From contig NZ_CP131039.1 of assembly GCF_030657335.1 (NCBI RefSeq), positions 3,283,659 to 3,347,658 of the forward strand: a DNA stretch of 64,000 nt, in the 5' to 3' direction. This document shows positions 1 to 9,599 of this stretch, piece by piece (position 1 is the first letter of the stretch; every line of letters begins with the position of its first letter). The position numbers and the translations under genes are program-made. The DNA comes from Croceibacterium aestuarii (GTDB taxonomy: Bacteria > Pseudomonadota > Alphaproteobacteria > Sphingomonadales > Sphingomonadaceae). The notes beneath the pieces are model-generated. The model saw nothing but the letters and a program-made list of their open reading frames with translations. It was not told where the DNA came from and did not search any database.

Positions 1-1740
1 GCGTATATCTTCAGCGTAGTGGCCGTTTTGACGCCCGGCATATTCCCGGATGGATTCCGCAATGCGGAAGGGCACGTCGGGGTCTATTTCGAAGCGGCTG
101 CGGTGATCGTCACGCTGGTCCTGCTCGGCCAGGTGATGGAGCTCCGCGCGCGCGAGGGCACCGGCAAGGCCATCCGCGCGCTGCTCGACCTTGCCGCCAA
201 GACGGCTACGCGTATCAACCCCGACGGCAGCGAGGAGGAACTTGAACTCGAGGATGTCGCGGTGGGCGATAGGCTGCGGGTACGCCCGGGCGACAAGGTC
301 CCGGTCGATGGAATCGTGGTCGACGGCCGCTCCTCGGTCGACGAGAGCATGATCTCGGGCGAGCCCGTACCGGTCGAGAAGACCGCGGGCGACACGCTGA
401 CGGGAGCGACGATCAACGGCACGGGCAGCCTTGTGATGGAAGCCCGGCGGATCGGGTCCGACACGATGCTGGCGCAGATCGTCGGCATGGTTGCGGCTGC
501 ACAGCGCTCGCGCGCGCCGATCCAGAAATATGCCGACAAGGTGGCCGGCTGGTTCGTGCCGGCGGTGATCGGCGTCGCGGTGCTGGCCTTCGTGGGCTGG
601 GCGGTCTTCGGGCCTTCACCATCCCTGGCCTATGCGCTGGTGGCGGCGGTCTCCGTTCTCATCATCGCATGTCCCTGCGCGCTCGGCCTCGCCACGCCAA
701 TGTCGATCATGACCGCCACCGGGCGCGGCGCGCAGGTCGGCGTGCTGATCAAGAACGCCGAGAGCCTCGAACGGTTCGAGAAGATCGACACGCTGATTGT
801 CGACAAGACCGGAACGCTGACCGAAGGGAAGCCCCGCCTCGTCGCGGTCGTGCCTGCAGGCGACGAAGAGGAGACCGAGGTGCTGCGTCTGGCTGCATCG
901 CTCGAGCGCGGATCGGAGCACCCGTTGGCGGAAGCTATCGTAAGCGGCGCGCAAGAACGCGGACTGGTCCTGGCCGACGCCAGCGATTTCGATGCGATTA
1001 CTGGCAAGGGGGTGAAGGGCACGGTCGACGGGCGTGCTGTCGCGCTCGGCAACCAGGCGCTGCTCGAAGACTTGGGGCTCGCTGGCGGGGATCTCGTCGA
1101 CAAGGCCAATGCACGGCGGGATCAGGGCGAAACGGTGATGTTCGTCGCGGTTGACGGCAGGCTTGCAGGCCTCGTCAGCGTGGCGGACCCGGTCAAGGAG
1201 ACGACCCCCGCCGCGCTCAAGGAACTGCACGAGCTTGGCCTGCGCATCATCATGGTGACGGGCGACAACGAAAGGACCGCAAGAGCCGTCGCCGCACGCG
1301 TCGGGATCGACGAGATCCGCGCGGACGTTTTGCCCGAGGACAAGGCGCGCATCATCCGCGAACTCCAGGCCGGCGGCGCGAAGGTCGCGATGGCGGGCGA
1401 CGGCGTGAACGACGCCCCCGCGCTGGCGCAGGCCGATGTCGGCATTGCGATGGGCACTGGCGCCGATGTCGCGATCGAGAGCGCCGGGATCACGCTGGTG
1501 AAGGGCAATCTCGACGGGATCGTGCGAGCACGCCGACTTGCCCACGCTACAATGAGCAATATCCGCCAGAACCTGTTCTTTGCCTTGATCTACAATGGAG
1601 CCGGCGTGCCGGTGGCGGCGGGCGTACTCTATCCGGTCATGGGGCTGCTCATCAGCCCGATGTTCGCCGCTTTCGCGATGAGCGCTTCTTCGATCTCCGT
1701 CGTGCTGAACTCGCTGCGCCTGCGCACGGCGCGCGTGTGA
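1..1740 (+). CDS. copA: Cu(I)-translocating P-type ATPase, 5' end outside window
   Basis: This is the C-terminal 579 residues of a P1B-type ATPase that pumps Cu(I) out of the cytoplasm. The reading frame is open to base 1, so the N-terminal metal-binding domain and first helices lie outside. Visible motifs in order are the actuator loop SGEPVP, the transport-site CPC (codons at 670-678), the phosphorylation motif DKTGT (Asp codon at 802-804), the SEHPLAEA motif, the TGDN loop and the hinge GDGVNDAP. The last two membrane segments carry YN and AMSASSISV, the signature of the copper/silver subgroup (P1B-1) rather than Zn/Cd pumps. The gene overlaps the next by 4 bases (GTGA), so the two are probably co-transcribed. 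Confidence 0.95.
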   Translation, partial: AYIFSVVAVLTPGIFPDGFRNAEGHVGVYFEAAAVIVTLVLLGQVMELRAREGTGKAIRALLDLAAKTATRINPDGSEEELELEDVAVGDRLRVRPGDKVPVDGIVVDGRSSVDESMISGEPVPVEKTAGDTLTGATINGTGSLVMEARRIGSDTMLAQIVGMVAAAQRSRAPIQKYADKVAGWFVPAVIGVAVLAFVGWAVFGPSPSLAYALVAAVSVLIIACPCALGLATPMSIMTATGRGAQVGVLIKNAESLERFEKIDTLIVDKTGTLTEGKPRLVAVVPAGDEEETEVLRLAASLERGSEHPLAEAIVSGAQERGLVLADASDFDAITGKGVKGTVDGRAVALGNQALLEDLGLAGGDLVDKANARRDQGETVMFVAVDGRLAGLVSVADPVKETTPAALKELHELGLRIIMVTGDNERTARAVAARVGIDEIRADVLPEDKARIIRELQAGGAKVAMAGDGVNDAPALAQADVGIAMGTGADVAIESAGITLVKGNLDGIVRARRLAHATMSNIRQNLFFALIYNGAGVPVAAGVLYPVMGLLISPMFAAFAMSASSISVVLNSLRLRTARV

Positions 1741-3104
1741 GCGGCGAACACCACGGAAACGAAGGCGCGGATCACGCGCCTCCCTCGCACGAAGCGAAGG
1801 GAAGCATCTCGCTGAGCGGCGCCGTCGCCATGGGCACCGGGGTGATGATTGGTGCGGGCATTTTCGCGCTCACGGGACAGATCGCGCAGCTGGCGGGACC
1901 ATTGTTTCCGCTATCGTTTGTCGCAGGCGCGGTGGTTACCGCGCTTGCCGCCTACAGCTACATCAAGATGTCGAACGCCTGGCCATCTTCCGGCGGCATC
2001 GCGATGATCCTGCAGAAGGCTTATGGGCCCGGAACGATTGCGGCTTCGGCGTCGCTCCTGATGGCGCTGTCGATGGTGATCAACGAAAGCCTCGTCGCGC
2101 GCACCTTTGCCACTTATGCGCTTCGGCCCTTCGGCCTCGAAACGAACGGCATTATGCTCGCGGCCCTCGCGCTGGCGCTGATCGTGTTTGCCTATCTTGT
2201 GAACGCCGCCGGAAACCGGTCGGTCAGCGCGCTGTCCATCGTGATGTCGGCGATTAAGATCGGCGGCATCGCGATTTTCGCCGTCGCGGCGATCTGGGCA
2301 AGCGGCCTTGGCGGCGGAGCATTTGCCGAGCCCGTCACCGGTCTCGATGGAAGCGGTTTCGATGGTGCCGGCTTCATCGCCTCGATCGCTTTCTCCATCC
2401 TCGCCTTCAAGGGTTTCACCACGATCACCAACAGCGGCGGCGAGATCGTCGACCCGCACCGCAATGTCGGACGCACGATCATGATCGCGATCGGCATTTG
2501 CGTGGTAACCTACCTACTGGTTGCCGTTGCCGTAGGATCCAGCCTCGACATTGGCGAGATCGTGGCTGCGCGCGACTATTCGCTCGCTGCGGCGGCAAGA
2601 CCAGCGCTCGGGCAGATCGGCTTCTGGTTCACCATCGTCATCGCGGTCACCGCCACGGCGTCGGGCGTCGTGGCCAGCGTGTTCGCCGTTTCGCGCATGC
2701 TGACCATGCTGACCGAGATGAAGATGATCCCGCACAGCCATTTCGGGATGAAGGGGACCTTGCGTAGCCACCTGCTCGTCTACACGGTGGTCGTGGCCGG
2801 CACGCTCGCGGTGCTGTTCGACCTGACCCGGATCGCCGCGCTCGGGGCGTTCTTCTACCTCGTGATGGACATGCTGGTTCATTGGGGTGTGTTGAGACAT
2901 CTGCGCCGGGAAATCGGCGCGCGTGCCGAAATCCTCCTCGCGGCGATCGCGGCCGACGCGGTCGTGCTTGCCGCCTTCACCTGGATCAAGCTTCGCAGCG
3001 ACCCGGCGATCGTCGCCTACGCCGTGCTCGGTATCGTCCTCGTCTTTACTGGCGAACACTGGTTCCTGAACCGAAAGGAACCGGTCACCAGACACCCGGG
3101 TTAG
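1737..3104 (+). CDS. APC-superfamily amino acid permease-like transporter
   Basis: A 455-residue polytopic membrane protein with about 12 hydrophobic segments after a charged, His-rich N-terminus of about 25 residues. The first helix carries the APC-family signature [14 protein letters not shown], which forms the unwound substrate site in LeuT-fold amino acid permeases. It starts with GTG inside the stop of the upstream copper ATPase, so translational coupling is likely. The substrate cannot be read from the sequence. Its place in a copper operon suggests a role in metal stress (for example import of an amino acid or thiol precursor), but that is only inference. Confidence 0.85.
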   Translation: MSGEHHGNEGADHAPPSHEAKGSISLSGAVAMGTGVMIGAGIFALTGQIAQLAGPLFPLSFVAGAVVTALAAYSYIKMSNAWPSSGGIAMILQKAYGPGTIAASASLLMALSMVINESLVARTFATYALRPFGLETNGIMLAALALALIVFAYLVNAAGNRSVSALSIVMSAIKIGGIAIFAVAAIWASGLGGGAFAEPVTGLDGSGFDGAGFIASIAFSILAFKGFTTITNSGGEIVDPHRNVGRTIMIAIGICVVTYLLVAVAVGSSLDIGEIVAARDYSLAAAARPALGQIGFWFTIVIAVTATASGVVASVFAVSRMLTMLTEMKMIPHSHFGMKGTLRSHLLVYTVVVAGTLAVLFDLTRIAALGAFFYLVMDMLVHWGVLRHLRREIGARAEILLAAIAADAVVLAAFTWIKLRSDPAIVAYAVLGIVLVFTGEHWFLNRKEPVTRHPG

Positions 3105-3165
3105 TTCAGGGACTGCCCCCGCAGGAGGATGGAATATCTCGCTCGCAATAATCATCGGTATCGTC

Positions 3166-3549
3166 TTGTTTCTTGCAGCCCTCTGGCTGCACCTTGGCAT
3201 GCTGCGGCTGGCGCGGACGGCGGTGAGGCCGGCTAGAGGCAGTCCCTTTCATCTCAGTCTCGCCTATCTCGTGGTTTTGGCCAGTCACCTGCTGATAACG
3301 GGTCTTTTTGCGCTTGGATTTGCCGGGTCCGCTCAGCTCGGTCTCGGCGGCTTCGAAAAGGAGGCGGTCGTGAGCGCGATGGACCTGTTCTATTTCTCGC
3401 TGATCAACATCACCACCCTGGGGCTCGGGGATATCTACCCCACAGGCCATCTGCGGGCGCTCGCCGGCATCGAATCCCTGACCGGGTTCCTGCTGATCAG
3501 CTGCACCGCGCAGTTCGTATTCTCGACAATGAAGAAACAGGAGGAATGA
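3166..3549 (+). CDS. Two-TM potassium-channel-like pore protein, start uncertain
   Basis: A small membrane protein with two hydrophobic segments around a pore-like loop, INITTLGLGDIYPTG. This resembles the Ion_trans_2 (K+ channel) filter region, although the filter is TLGLGD rather than TVGYGD. The start is unclear. Codon 3166 is TTG, yet the frame continues upstream with a good membrane helix (WNISLAIIIGIV) from 3130. A strong ribosome-binding site (AGGAGG, 3123-3128) abuts an ATG at 3129 that is out of frame. A non-ATG start near 3136 or a small indel would explain this. It sits between the permease and the DUF305 gene in one transcriptional direction. Confidence 0.65.
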   Translation: MFLAALWLHLGMLRLARTAVRPARGSPFHLSLAYLVVLASHLLITGLFALGFAGSAQLGLGGFEKEAVVSAMDLFYFSLINITTLGLGDIYPTGHLRALAGIESLTGFLLISCTAQFVFSTMKKQEE

Positions 3550-3552
3550 TCC

Positions 3553-4110
3553 ATGGCGGATAGCCAGCAACACCATTCAGGCAGCGGCGGCAATTACTGG
3601 CGCTTCATGGCGATGATCGGGACTTCGACCGCAGTCATGTTCGCGCTGATGTACCTCAACACCTACAGCATCGATCACGTCTTCTGGAGCGAGACCCGCT
3701 TCTGGATGGCTTTCGTCATGGGTGCGATGATGATGGTCGTAATGCTGCTCTTCATGTGGAGCATGTACAAGAACAAGACCAAGAACAGGATCATCCTGGG
3801 GGTGGCGGCCGTGGTCTTCGCGCTAGGTCTGTGGCTGGTCCGCAGCCAGAACACGGTGAACGACAGCGAGTACATGCAGGCGATGATTCCGCACCACTCG
3901 ATCGCGATCATGACGAGCGAGCGGGCGCACCTGCGCGACCCGCGGGTTCGCGCGCTCGCCAAGGGCATCATCGTCGCCCAGCGGCGTGAGATCGCCGAGA
4001 TGAAGTACCTGATTTCCGACATCGACCGGAACGGGGTTCGTACAGAGGAGCGCATGCCGCGAGACCTTCGCCCCGCTCAAACCGCCCAGGCAACGGAGAA
4101 AGCCCAATGA
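3553..4110 (+). CDS. DUF305-family membrane-anchored protein
   Basis: A 185-residue protein with a His-rich N-terminus, three hydrophobic segments (about residues 17-36, 52-70 and 80-97) and a C-terminal DUF305 domain. The domain shows the family motif QAMIPHHSIAIM (His114-His115). DUF305 proteins are four-helix, often metal-associated proteins common in copper-resistance islands; their biochemical role is not settled. It overlaps the next gene by 4 bases (ATGA). A part in handling copper at the membrane is inferred from context only. Confidence 0.85.
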   Translation: MADSQQHHSGSGGNYWRFMAMIGTSTAVMFALMYLNTYSIDHVFWSETRFWMAFVMGAMMMVVMLLFMWSMYKNKTKNRIILGVAAVVFALGLWLVRSQNTVNDSEYMQAMIPHHSIAIMTSERAHLRDPRVRALAKGIIVAQRREIAEMKYLISDIDRNGVRTEERMPRDLRPAQTAQATEKAQ

Positions 4111-4625
4111 CCCGCACGCTTGCAGCTATCACGCTTACCGCCGCCCTGCTGCTCGGAGCGTGCAATCGCAACACCGCAACCGGTAACGACCGTGAAGCCC
4201 AGGTCGACCCTGCAGAAACCGCCGCTCCGCAAACCAGTGCCGGCGAGGCCCTGTCGGGCATAACTGCCGGGGCGGTCCAGCCCGAAACGATGAGCGGTGC
4301 CGACATTGCTAGTCTCGGCGGACTCGCCGGCAACTGCGTCATTCGCCTGACCGGCGTCGCCTTCCCGTCCTTCTTCGAGGACCGCGCGGGCAATCAGGGG
4401 TTCGTCAAACTGAACGGCAAGCTGGTACGCGTGAGCGGGGTCGGCGACGGTCGGTTTGCCGACGGCGGACTGACGGTCCTGGTCCACCCGGTCGAGGACG
4501 GTGGCAGCAACAACGGCCTGCCCGCGGCGGAAATGATCATAGCGCTGCCGGGCGCGAAGGACGAACTCGGTTTTCGCGGCTATCGCGATTGCGGCAGGGG
4601 TGCCCGAACGGAGACAGAACAATGA
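4107..4625 (+). CDS. Putative lipoprotein of unknown function
   Basis: A 172-residue protein with a lipoprotein signal peptide: a short positive N-terminus, a hydrophobic core and the lipobox LLLGAC, which predicts lipidation at Cys19. The mature part begins with a low-complexity Thr/Ala/Glu linker. A compact domain follows from about residue 60, with two Cys (in GNCVIRL and in YRDCGRG) that could form a disulphide. I do not recognise the fold. It overlaps both neighbours by 4 bases, so it belongs to the same translationally coupled operon. Confidence 0.75.
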   Translation: MTRTLAAITLTAALLLGACNRNTATGNDREAQVDPAETAAPQTSAGEALSGITAGAVQPETMSGADIASLGGLAGNCVIRLTGVAFPSFFEDRAGNQGFVKLNGKLVRVSGVGDGRFADGGLTVLVHPVEDGGSNNGLPAAEMIIALPGAKDELGFRGYRDCGRGARTETEQ

Positions 4626-5014
4626 GCTACTACTACTCCAAGGTCATCGATGGACCGCTCGAAAGCGCCCTTGGCCGCGTCCGCTCGGCGCTCGGCGCCG
4701 AAGGGTTCGGCATCATTAACGAGATCGACATGGCGAAAACTCTGAAGGAGAAAATCGGCGTCGATTTCCGGCCCTATCGCATCCTCGGGGCATGCAATCC
4801 CACGCTTGCGTACGAGGCACTCCAACTCGAAGACAAGGTCGGCACCATGCTGCCCTGCAACGTCATCGTGCAGCAGATGCCGTCGGGCGAGATCGAGGTC
4901 GCGGCGATCGATCCGGTGGCGTCGATGAGTGCGATCAAGAACGATGGCCTGAAGAAAGCTGCAGAACGCGTCGGACAAAAATTGTGTGCGGCGATCGACA
5001 ATTTATCCGGGTAA
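4622..5014 (+). CDS. DUF302-family protein
   Basis: A 130-residue soluble protein that matches the DUF302 family along its whole length: MSYYYSKVIDGP at the N-terminus, then FRPYRILGACNPTLAYEAL and a C-terminal VGQKL helix. The start is ATG 4622, which overlaps the upstream TGA. An earlier in-frame ATG at 4589 lies inside the lipoprotein gene and is less likely. DUF302 proteins often accompany copper-resistance genes; the function is unknown. It is the last gene of this plus-strand operon and faces the phosphorylase gene tail-to-tail, 29 bases away. Confidence 0.85.
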   Translation: MSYYYSKVIDGPLESALGRVRSALGAEGFGIINEIDMAKTLKEKIGVDFRPYRILGACNPTLAYEALQLEDKVGTMLPCNVIVQQMPSGEIEVAAIDPVASMSAIKNDGLKKAAERVGQKLCAAIDNLSG

Positions 5015-5043
5015 CCGAAACCGGACTGGCCGAAAGACGGCGG

Positions 5044-6486
5044 TCAGGACGCCAGTTCAATCTCGATGATGTCCGGACTCCGTCTGGCGTATTCCAGGCC
5101 ATAGGCCAGTTCGCCGGAGGATTCCGCGTGAATGTCGAGCAGCGGCTGGCCCTGGCCGATCTCCTGGCCGAGACAGGCGTGGAGATAAATCCCCGCGGCC
5201 TTGGCTTCGGGCGCGCCCGCCAAACGGGCCAGCCTGGCGAGCTTGCGATTGTTGATATGAACGATGCGCCCGGCATGCGGGGCGATCAGCGGATGAAAAT
5301 GGGATGCCTGGGGCGGCGTTCGCATCCCGCCCTGTGCTTCGCAGATGGCCCGGAACTTCGCCCAGGCTCGCCCGTCGGCAAGAGTTGCCAGCGCCGCCGC
5401 CGCTCCTTCTCCCGGGGCTATCTTCCCGCCAATCTCCAGCGCAGCGCCGGCCAGTGTTGCCGCACGTGTGCGCAGATCGTCCGGCGCTTTGCGCATATTC
5501 CGGAGAACCGCGAGCACATCGTGCGCTTCTAGTGCCGGACCTATGCCGCGACCGACCGGCTGCGATCCGTCGGTCAGGATACAAGTGGCCGAGAGCCCGA
5601 AATGGTCTGCAACCGAACTGATCCGCTCTGCAAGGCGCCGGGCCGAAGCATCGCTGCGGACCTTGGCGGTAGGCCCGACCGGAATGTCGATGACGACGTG
5701 CGTCGATCCGGCCGCAATCTTCTTCGACAGGACCGAGGCAATCAGCTGCCCCTCGGTATCAACATCGAGTTCGCGCTCTATGCGGACGAAGATATCATCA
5801 GCCGGACTCAGATGCATCGCGCCGCCCCAGGCGATGCAGCCACCCTCAGTCTCAACCACGCGGCGCATTGTCGCTATGTCGAGATCAACCGGGGCGAGGG
5901 TCTCCATCGTATCTGCGGTACCGGCCGGCGACGTGATGGCTCGTGACGAAGTTTTCGGGATCACGAGCCCGTGGGCCGCAACGATCGCCACAACGATCGG
6001 GGTGGTGCGGTTGCCGGGCAGCCCGCCGACACAGTGCTTGTCGATGACAATCTGGGAATCCCAGTGCAACCGTTCGCCGACATCGACCATGGCTCCGGTC
6101 AGATCGATTGTTTCCTGCTCGTCGAGAGGAAACGCGGCGCTGGCCGTCAGGAAGGCCGCCAGATGAACATCTGTATATCGGCGCGCGGCGACATCCCTGA
6201 CGATTGCCCCCACGGCAAGCGCATCGAGCCGATTGCCGTAGATCCGGCGCCGTACACTGGCGAGCGATTCGAGCGCCGGGGCATGCGTAACGGTGACCGG
6301 ATCGCCTTCCTCGACGCCCAGGATCTTCCACGCGGTTTCCGTGAGGGCAATCTGATCAATGGCTAGCAAATCGTCCCCCTCGACCTGGAGCAAAGTCGCC
6401 TGCACCTCCCGGCCACTGGCCGAAATCAGGACCTGCGATCGAGCCGACAGGCCTTCCGAGCGGCAGACATGGCAATCGCTCCGCAT
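5044..6486 (-). CDS. Thymidine phosphorylase family enzyme, archaeal AMP-phosphorylase type
   Basis: A 480-residue nucleoside/nucleotide phosphorylase. It is longer than the E. coli DeoA type (about 440 residues) because of an N-terminal extension of about 80 residues, as in the archaeal-type TP/AMP phosphorylases. The phosphate/substrate motif KHCVGGLPGNRTTPI (about residues 150-164) and the TSSRAITSPAGTADTMETL region are present. The start at 6486 is preferred because an upstream in-frame ATG (6615) would overlap the MBL gene and add a non-conserved leader. It is the last gene of the PRPP synthetase / MBL / phosphorylase operon. Whether it acts on thymidine or on nucleoside monophosphates cannot be decided here. 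Confidence 0.88.
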   Translation of the reverse strand: MRSDCHVCRSEGLSARSQVLISASGREVQATLLQVEGDDLLAIDQIALTETAWKILGVEEGDPVTVTHAPALESLASVRRRIYGNRLDALAVGAIVRDVAARRYTDVHLAAFLTASAAFPLDEQETIDLTGAMVDVGERLHWDSQIVIDKHCVGGLPGNRTTPIVVAIVAAHGLVIPKTSSRAITSPAGTADTMETLAPVDLDIATMRRVVETEGGCIAWGGAMHLSPADDIFVRIERELDVDTEGQLIASVLSKKIAAGSTHVVIDIPVGPTAKVRSDASARRLAERISSVADHFGLSATCILTDGSQPVGRGIGPALEAHDVLAVLRNMRKAPDDLRTRAATLAGAALEIGGKIAPGEGAAAALATLADGRAWAKFRAICEAQGGMRTPPQASHFHPLIAPHAGRIVHINNRKLARLARLAGAPEAKAAGIYLHACLGQEIGQGQPLLDIHAESSGELAYGLEYARRSPDIIEIELAS

Positions 6487-6569
6487 AATAACCACCGCCT
6501 GGTGCTGAGTGTGCAGAGGGAAGCGGGTCGCGCGGAGCGTGGGGGCTGGGGAAGCTGGAGGACCCTGGC

Positions 6570-7928
6570 TCACAGGTCGAACGCCTGATCCTGTCTGGGG
6601 ACGGTGGCCTTCCACTCCAGCTCCCTGCCAATGCGGACCCGCAGCGCTTCCGAAGATTCAGGTTCGCCATGGACGATGAAGGCGCGGGCAGGCGCGTGGC
6701 GGAAACCGGATAGCCAGCGCATCAGCTCGTCGGAGTCCGCATGCGCCGATAGTGACGGAAGGTCGGCGACCTCGGCTCTAACCGGTATCCATTCCCCGTG
6801 AATCTTGATCTCGCGAGCCCCCTGCATCATGTCACGTCCGCGGGTTCCGGCAGCCTGAAAGCCCGAGAACAGGATGGTGTTCTTGCGGTCGGGTGCGAAA
6901 GCCTTGAGATGATGAAGAACGCGCCCACCCGTGGCCATGCCGCTCGCAGAGATCACCACTTTGGGATAGGTGCTCGCGGTGATCGCCTTGGATGCCTCGA
7001 CGTCCCTGGTGTAGGTGGCGATGGCGCAGACTGCATCGCAAACCTCCGGCGTTAGCCGGTGATCCGCGCGATGTGCGTGGAGCAGGTCCGTCGCGCTGAT
7101 CGACATCGGACTGTCGAGATATATCGGAACGGATCCCAGGCGGCCGGCCTTCTTCAACTGCCAGAGGTGATAGAGCAGCGACTGGGCCCGGCCCACGGCG
7201 AACGCCGGAATGATCACGGTCCCGCCGCGCTGAACCGTGCGGTCGATGACGGAGCCGAGCATCTCGATCGGATCGCCCTTTTCATGGGTGCGATTGCCGT
7301 ACGTCGATTCAACAACGACATAGTCAGCCTCGGTGACAGGGGCCGGATCGAGCATTACCGGATCGTCATACCGCCCCAGATCCCCGGAAAACACGATCCG
7401 CGTGCCGCCCCATTCAATGTCGGCGGTGGCGGCACCCAGGATGTGACCCGCGTACCTGAATTTCAGGGTCGCCCCGCCGGGCAGTTTCACGGGCTCGTCG
7501 AAGCGTACAGACGAGAAGCGTTCGAGAGCACGTTCGGCATCGTGAACCCCGTAGAGTGGCAGGGCCGGTTTATGCTTCGAGAACCCCTTGCGGTTTGCGT
7601 ACTCGGCATCTTTTTCCTGGAGAAAGCCGCTGTCCCTCAGGATCAGCTTCGCAACGTCGTGCGTCGCGTCCGTTGCGAAGATCTTGCCTTGGAAGCCATC
7701 CCTTACAAGCTTGGGCAGATAGCCCGAGTGATCGAGATGGGCATGAGTGAGGACCACGGCATCGATGCTCGAAGGGGCAATCGGCAATGGCTCCCAGTTC
7801 ATCTCGCGCAGGTTCTTGAGACCCTGGAACAGGCCGCAGTCTACGAGGATTCGCTTCCCAACGTGTTCGAGGAGATGTTTCGAGCCGGTGACCGTGCCGG
7901 CACCGCCGAGGGACGTGAATTTAAGCAT
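6570..7928 (-). CDS. MBL-fold beta-CASP metallo-hydrolase (RNA-processing exonuclease type)
   Basis: A 452-residue zinc-dependent hydrolase of the beta-CASP group (CPSF-73/Ysh1-like). The catalytic metal motif THAHLDHSGY is at residues 61-70. The beta-CASP part contains SGMATGGRVLHHL, and the C-terminal motifs SAHADSDELMRWL and IVHGEPESSEALR are intact. Such proteins are usually RNases or RNA-maturation nucleases. It lies between PRPP synthetase and the phosphorylase, which suggests that RNA degradation feeds nucleotide salvage. That link is inference. Confidence 0.9.
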   Translation of the reverse strand: MLKFTSLGGAGTVTGSKHLLEHVGKRILVDCGLFQGLKNLREMNWEPLPIAPSSIDAVVLTHAHLDHSGYLPKLVRDGFQGKIFATDATHDVAKLILRDSGFLQEKDAEYANRKGFSKHKPALPLYGVHDAERALERFSSVRFDEPVKLPGGATLKFRYAGHILGAATADIEWGGTRIVFSGDLGRYDDPVMLDPAPVTEADYVVVESTYGNRTHEKGDPIEMLGSVIDRTVQRGGTVIIPAFAVGRAQSLLYHLWQLKKAGRLGSVPIYLDSPMSISATDLLHAHRADHRLTPEVCDAVCAIATYTRDVEASKAITASTYPKVVISASGMATGGRVLHHLKAFAPDRKNTILFSGFQAAGTRGRDMMQGAREIKIHGEWIPVRAEVADLPSLSAHADSDELMRWLSGFRHAPARAFIVHGEPESSEALRVRIGRELEWKATVPRQDQAFDL

Positions 7929-7982
7929 GACTGCCTCCTGGCGGGATTCATATGACCGGTGCCGAACAATGAAATGTGCCGC

Positions 7983-8981
7983 TCATTCGACGCCGCTGGT
8001 CCAGGGCGGAGAGTCGCTCGCGGGAAACGAATCCATTCCTGCCTGTTCCACCTCGTCGTATGGTTCGGGCGGTCGGCGGTGGCGAATTATCTTCTCGGCG
8101 GATTCGTCGGCGGACGCAATGCTCGCAGCGATCAGCGGCGCGAGCCGGATTGCGTTGCTTTCGTGGGGGACGGAATCGCTGGAAACTATTCTTTGACTGA
8201 GCCCCCTCAGCCGCTCGTAGGAATCCTCCGCGAACAGGCCGTGGACTACTACGCACACTGGCCGCCCGAAGCCCTGGAGTGGCAGTTTGCTGGCTGCATC
8301 GATGAGCGTCTGGCCGGAGGAAGTAATATCGTCGACCAGCACCGGGTTGCGGCCCTTCCACTCCGACAGATCGGGAACTTCGACCTCGACGTCGCGGTCA
8401 CCGTGCCGGATCTTGCGCAGGACGGCATAGGGAGCGCCGATGCGTCCGGCGATGGCCGAGACCCACTGCTCGCTTTCCTCGTCCGGGCCAAGGATCATCG
8501 GCTCCTCGACCTCTGCCGCGATCCACTCCGCCAGCAGGGGCGCAGCGTGAAGTGTATCGTTAGGAATCGAGTAGAGCGCCGACAATGCAGGATATCGGTG
8601 AAGGTGCGGATCGACCGTTACCAGCCGATCGAAGGTCGACGAGACGAGCCGTGCAAAGGTTTTCGAGGTCACCGCCTCGCCCGGGCTGAAACGCTGGTCC
8701 TGCCGCATGTAGGAGAGGTAGGGGGCGATGAGCGACACTTCTGTTGCGCCGAGCGCACGCGCAGCGTCGGCAGCGAATGCAAGACGCAGGAACCCATCGT
8801 CGGGCCTTGCAAGCGTGCAGACGAGGTCCACCGGCCGGTCCGCCACGTTCGAAAGATTGCGCACATAGCTCTCCCCATCTGGGAACCGGCGGGTTTCGAG
8901 CCGCCCAAGCTCCCATCCTCCGGCCTCTGCGAGGCGGCGGGCAAAATCTTCGTTGCCTGGCAAGGGGATTATCAGACGCAT
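7983..8981 (-). CDS. Ribose-phosphate pyrophosphokinase (PRPP synthetase) family, with C-terminal tail
   Basis: A 332-residue PRPP synthetase homologue. It has RRFPDGESYV (residues 31-40), the metal/ATP region VTVDPHLHRYP (121-131) and the PRPP-binding loop VLVDDITSSGQTL (214-226). The last 30 or so residues are an extra tail beyond the enzyme fold, ending DSFPASDSPPWTSGVE. It is the first gene of a three-gene minus-strand operon. The divergence from typical housekeeping PrsA and the company of an archaeal-type phosphorylase suggest a specialised salvage role. Confidence 0.88.
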   Translation of the reverse strand: MRLIIPLPGNEDFARRLAEAGGWELGRLETRRFPDGESYVRNLSNVADRPVDLVCTLARPDDGFLRLAFAADAARALGATEVSLIAPYLSYMRQDQRFSPGEAVTSKTFARLVSSTFDRLVTVDPHLHRYPALSALYSIPNDTLHAAPLLAEWIAAEVEEPMILGPDEESEQWVSAIAGRIGAPYAVLRKIRHGDRDVEVEVPDLSEWKGRNPVLVDDITSSGQTLIDAASKLPLQGFGRPVCVVVHGLFAEDSYERLRGLSQRIVSSDSVPHESNAIRLAPLIAASIASADESAEKIIRHRRPPEPYDEVEQAGMDSFPASDSPPWTSGVE

Positions 8982-9206
8982 ATGAATTCTGGTTCCCAGT
9001 TTATTTGAACGTCCGACTCATTGTATTGCCTCACCTTGCAAGAGAAAGGCGGGCACTTCGTTTTCCAGTTTCCTGGGCGCTGCCCCCGGAACGCTCTGCG
9101 ACGTGGTCGCCACCTTCATAATGCCCGTCTCGCTGCGAGGCCAACACCTTGCGCCGACGCTACGTCGAAGCGAGCAGGCGGGAATGCTGGCCCTGACGCC
9201 GCCCGA
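8982..9206. other. Intergenic spacer between PRPP synthetase and cusF
   Basis: This stretch holds no convincing coding sequence on either strand. It should contain the promoter of the minus-strand PRPP synthetase operon and the 3' end of the cus transcript, but I see no clear operator or strong terminator hairpin. Confidence 0.5.
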
Positions 9207-9599
9207 TCACTTCTTGCTGATCGACGTAATCCGGCTGCCGGCGTCACTCATGCCGAAGTCGAAGGTCACCTCGTCGCCCACGGCAATGCCTTGCCGCGAG
9301 GCCGCGTCCGCCTCGAACGACATCGTCATCGCCGGCCAGTCCACCGCCGGGACCGGGCCGTGCTCGATTGTGATCGTGCCGGCCTCGTTGTCGATGGCCG
9401 TGACGGTGCCTTCCGCGCTGGCCATGCGCATCTCCGCGCCGGAACTCATCATCGACGCGTCCTCCGACATCGGCCTATTGTCGGCCGGCATACTCCCCGC
9501 CATCGGCATGGCTTCGGTGTCCGTGGCTTCCTCCCCGCCGTCGCAGGCGGACAGGGCCAGAGGCAGGGTCAGCATAGTCATGAGGGCTGAAGCACGCAT
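9207..9599 (-). CDS. cusF: CusF-like periplasmic copper-binding lipoprotein
   Basis: A 130-residue protein with a lipoprotein-type signal (LALSAC) and a Met-rich linker (several MP, MS and MM pairs). A C-terminal CusF/OB-fold domain carries [13 protein letters not shown]. In CusF, the Trp and the two Met of this motif bind Cu(I)/Ag(I), helped by an upstream His; here EHGPVP supplies a His. It overlaps the end of cusA by 22 bases and is last in the cusCBA-F operon. It probably hands metal to the CusB/CusA pump. Confidence 0.9.
   Translation of the reverse strand: MRASALMTMLTLPLALSACDGGEEATDTEAMPMAGSMPADNRPMSEDASMMSSGAEMRMASAEGTVTAIDNEAGTITIEHGPVPAVDWPAMTMSFEADAASRQGIAVGDEVTFDFGMSDAGSRITSISKK

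Noticed and set aside
7059..9008. Plus-strand open frames opposite the MBL and PRPP synthetase genes
   Set aside because: The minus-strand genes have clear catalytic motifs; the plus-strand frames have none.
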